A stretch of DNA of 13,476 bases from Fimenecus sp045545735 (GTDB taxonomy: Bacteria > Bacillota > Clostridia > Oscillospirales > Acutalibacteraceae). The stretch covers positions 1-13,476 of the forward strand of contig JAZQBM010000002.1 of assembly GCA_045545735.1 (NCBI GenBank), written 5' to 3'. Of this stretch, positions 12,701-13,476 are shown one piece after another. The position numbers and the translations under genes were made by a program. Under the pieces are notes generated by a model. It had not been told where the DNA came from. It did not search any database and saw only the letters and a program-made list of their open reading frames with translations. Positions within the stretch are counted from its first letter, which is position 1. The number at the start of each line of letters is the position of its first letter.

Positions 12701-13066
12701 TTATTTAAATATAATTTCGTTATTAATAATTTTTCTAACCCTTGCATTAATGTTCTGCATACGGCACACCCATTCCAACTGATTTTCTTCTTTCAGTTGC
12801 TCGGTTACACCTTCTGCGTTTTTCATCTGGTCAACAAGAGTGTCAAACATATCTCTTGCCTGAGTTTCGACTTCAGCACAGTGCTGATAGAGTTTGCCTT
12901 GGGTAAGCAGTGTTGTAAATAACACCTTTTTATTTTTTAGCAAATAATCCTTATGTAACATTCCCCATTTACCAAGCCTGACACTTGCTTCTTCGGGCGG
13001 TAAGATAAAGTTAGGAATGTTGAAATCTCCAACTTGTCTATATTGAATATTTGTATTGCTTTTCAT
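12701..13066 (-). CDS. tnpV: TnpV-like transposon-encoded protein
   Basis: This 121-residue protein starts MKSNTNIQYRQVGDFNIPNF and has the features of the TnpV family known from Tn4451-type and related mobilizable elements of Clostridia: YRQVGDF near the N-terminus, a central LGKWGMLHKDYL segment, then QGKLYQHCAEV, and a C-terminal EGVTEQLKEENQLEWVCRMQ. The role of TnpV is not established. The start at 13066 is chosen because family similarity begins there; an in-frame upstream ATG at 13123 would lie within the neighbouring gene. It follows the DUF6809-like gene by 7 nt in an operon. The recombinase, relaxase and other element genes are not in the window, so the pair is either a remnant or the edge of an element continuing to the right. 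Confidence 0.82.
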   Translation of the reverse strand: MKSNTNIQYRQVGDFNIPNFILPPEEASVRLGKWGMLHKDYLLKNKKVLFTTLLTQGKLYQHCAEVETQARDMFDTLVDQMKNAEGVTEQLKEENQLEWVCRMQNINARVRKIINNEIIFK

Positions 13067-13073
13067 AGGGCAT

Positions 13074-13352
13074 TCATCCTTTCGTATTCTTAACAAATGT
13101 ATCGTATATAAATTTTGCACCAAGTCTAAAGCCTGATATGAAGCTGTCAGCGTTACTTGTTATTGAAAACTCAATATATGCACTTATATAGTTTTGAAAC
13201 AGCTCTTTATCCTCACCGGCGAGTCTTGCTGTGAGTTGTTCTTCTTTCTCGGCAAGATTGCTCAATTTATTCTTGAGCTTGGGTGTTAATTCTGAATTGA
13301 CATCTTGCGGCTCAATGTTGCCGTAATAAAAATCTTCAATGATATTTGACAT
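13074..13352 (-). CDS. Small DUF6809-like protein of a mobile element
   Basis: This 92-residue, charged, helical protein starts MSNIIEDFYYGNIEPQDVNS. It continues with LTPKLKNKLSNLAEKEEQL and ends ISGFRLGAKFIYDTFVKNTKG. The pattern (IIEDFYYGNI.P, a two-helix middle, GF.LGA..) recalls the DUF6809 family, small proteins of unknown function common on clostridial integrative elements. The ATG at 13352 has GGAGG 8 nt upstream; an ATG five codons earlier overlaps that site and is less likely. It is co-transcribed with the TnpV-like gene 7 nt downstream. No function is known. Confidence 0.7.
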   Translation of the reverse strand: MSNIIEDFYYGNIEPQDVNSELTPKLKNKLSNLAEKEEQLTARLAGEDKELFQNYISAYIEFSITSNADSFISGFRLGAKFIYDTFVKNTKG

Positions 13353-13440
13353 TATGTATTCCTCCATATGTTTCTCTATTAAGCAACAGCAGGAGTGCAG
13401 AATACTATGTTTGAAGCCGGTTTTGCTTATATTTTGAGTA

Positions 13441-13458
13441 AATCCCTTATGAACACTC
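13441..13458 (+). repeat. 18-nt repeat, copy C
   Basis: AATCCCTTATGAACACTC differs from copies A and B at one position, and similarity to copy B continues a few bases further (CGCACCA against CGGACCA). It lies about 90 bp upstream of the DUF6809-like gene. In all three copies one frame of the complementary sense reads VFIRD, so the repeat may derive from the end of a gene on a mobile element. Confidence 0.65.
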
Positions 13459-13476
13459 GCACCACAGCAAATGTAG

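Noticed and set aside
12691..12719. Weak inverted repeat CGAAAT…ATTTCG at the end of the TnpV-like gene
   Set aside because: It is AT-rich with a bulge and no U-run on the minus strand, and may be chance in this composition.
1..13476. CRISPR arrays, tRNA or rRNA genes, toxin-antitoxin or phage-defence systems
   Set aside because: No regularly spaced repeats with unique spacers, no tRNA-like cloverleaf or CCA end, no rRNA segments and no defence-related domains were seen on either strand. The 21-bp-period A-rich repeats are too few and too short to be CRISPR.

Overview
The window looks like the chromosome of a low-GC, Gram-positive anaerobe of the Clostridia, probably a gut Oscillospiraceae/Lachnospiraceae-type species. 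The evidence is strong AGGAGG ribosome binding sites, perfect sigma-A promoter hexamers, many U-run terminators, a clostridial-type purine operon and TnpV/DUF6809 mobile-element cargo. The taxonomic call is an inference from style and gene content.

Left edge (1-1377, minus strand): the purine genes purC and purA (purA runs off the edge) follow a consensus promoter and a leader of about 170 nt. The leader carries two intrinsic-terminator hairpins in tandem whose 5' arms are near-identical 15-mers, so the operon is probably attenuated.

Region 1440-3720 is a patch of horizontally moved DNA. A two-gene ABC-2 exporter (ATPase plus permease) is followed by only the first 33 codons of a LytTR-type regulator. 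Two 11-bp direct repeats exactly 21 bp apart lie upstream and look like the operator of that lost regulator. An 18-nt sequence occurs in inverted orientation on both sides of this cassette, and a third, one-mismatch copy lies at the right edge of the window. The stretch 3451-4003 has no gene but holds a terminator, two mutually exclusive hairpins and a perfect 12-bp inverted repeat.

Centre (4004-12544) is a glycan-utilisation locus. An AraC-family regulator (minus) is divergent from an operon of a ROK sugar kinase, a GmhA-like SIS-domain isomerase and a GH38 alpha-mannosidase (806 aa). A second, larger GH38 alpha-mannosidase (about 1005 aa) has its own promoter. Between the two mannosidases lies a minus-strand remnant of a GH78 alpha-L-rhamnosidase. 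None of the enzymes has a visible signal peptide, so they should act in the cytoplasm on imported oligosaccharides. The probable flow is mannosidase release of mannose or a relative, phosphorylation by the ROK kinase, and isomerisation by the SIS protein; no transporter is in view. The same A-rich half-site ending in CAAT is repeated with an exact 21-bp period in front of both plus-strand promoters (two copies before the kinase operon, three before the second mannosidase), and the promoter-proximal copy stands the same distance from the -10 box in both. I read this as a small AraC-controlled regulon. The ROK gene appears to start at an ATT codon.

Right edge (12701-13476, minus strand): a DUF6809-like small protein and a TnpV-like protein form a two-gene transposon-associated operon, next to the third copy of the 18-nt repeat.
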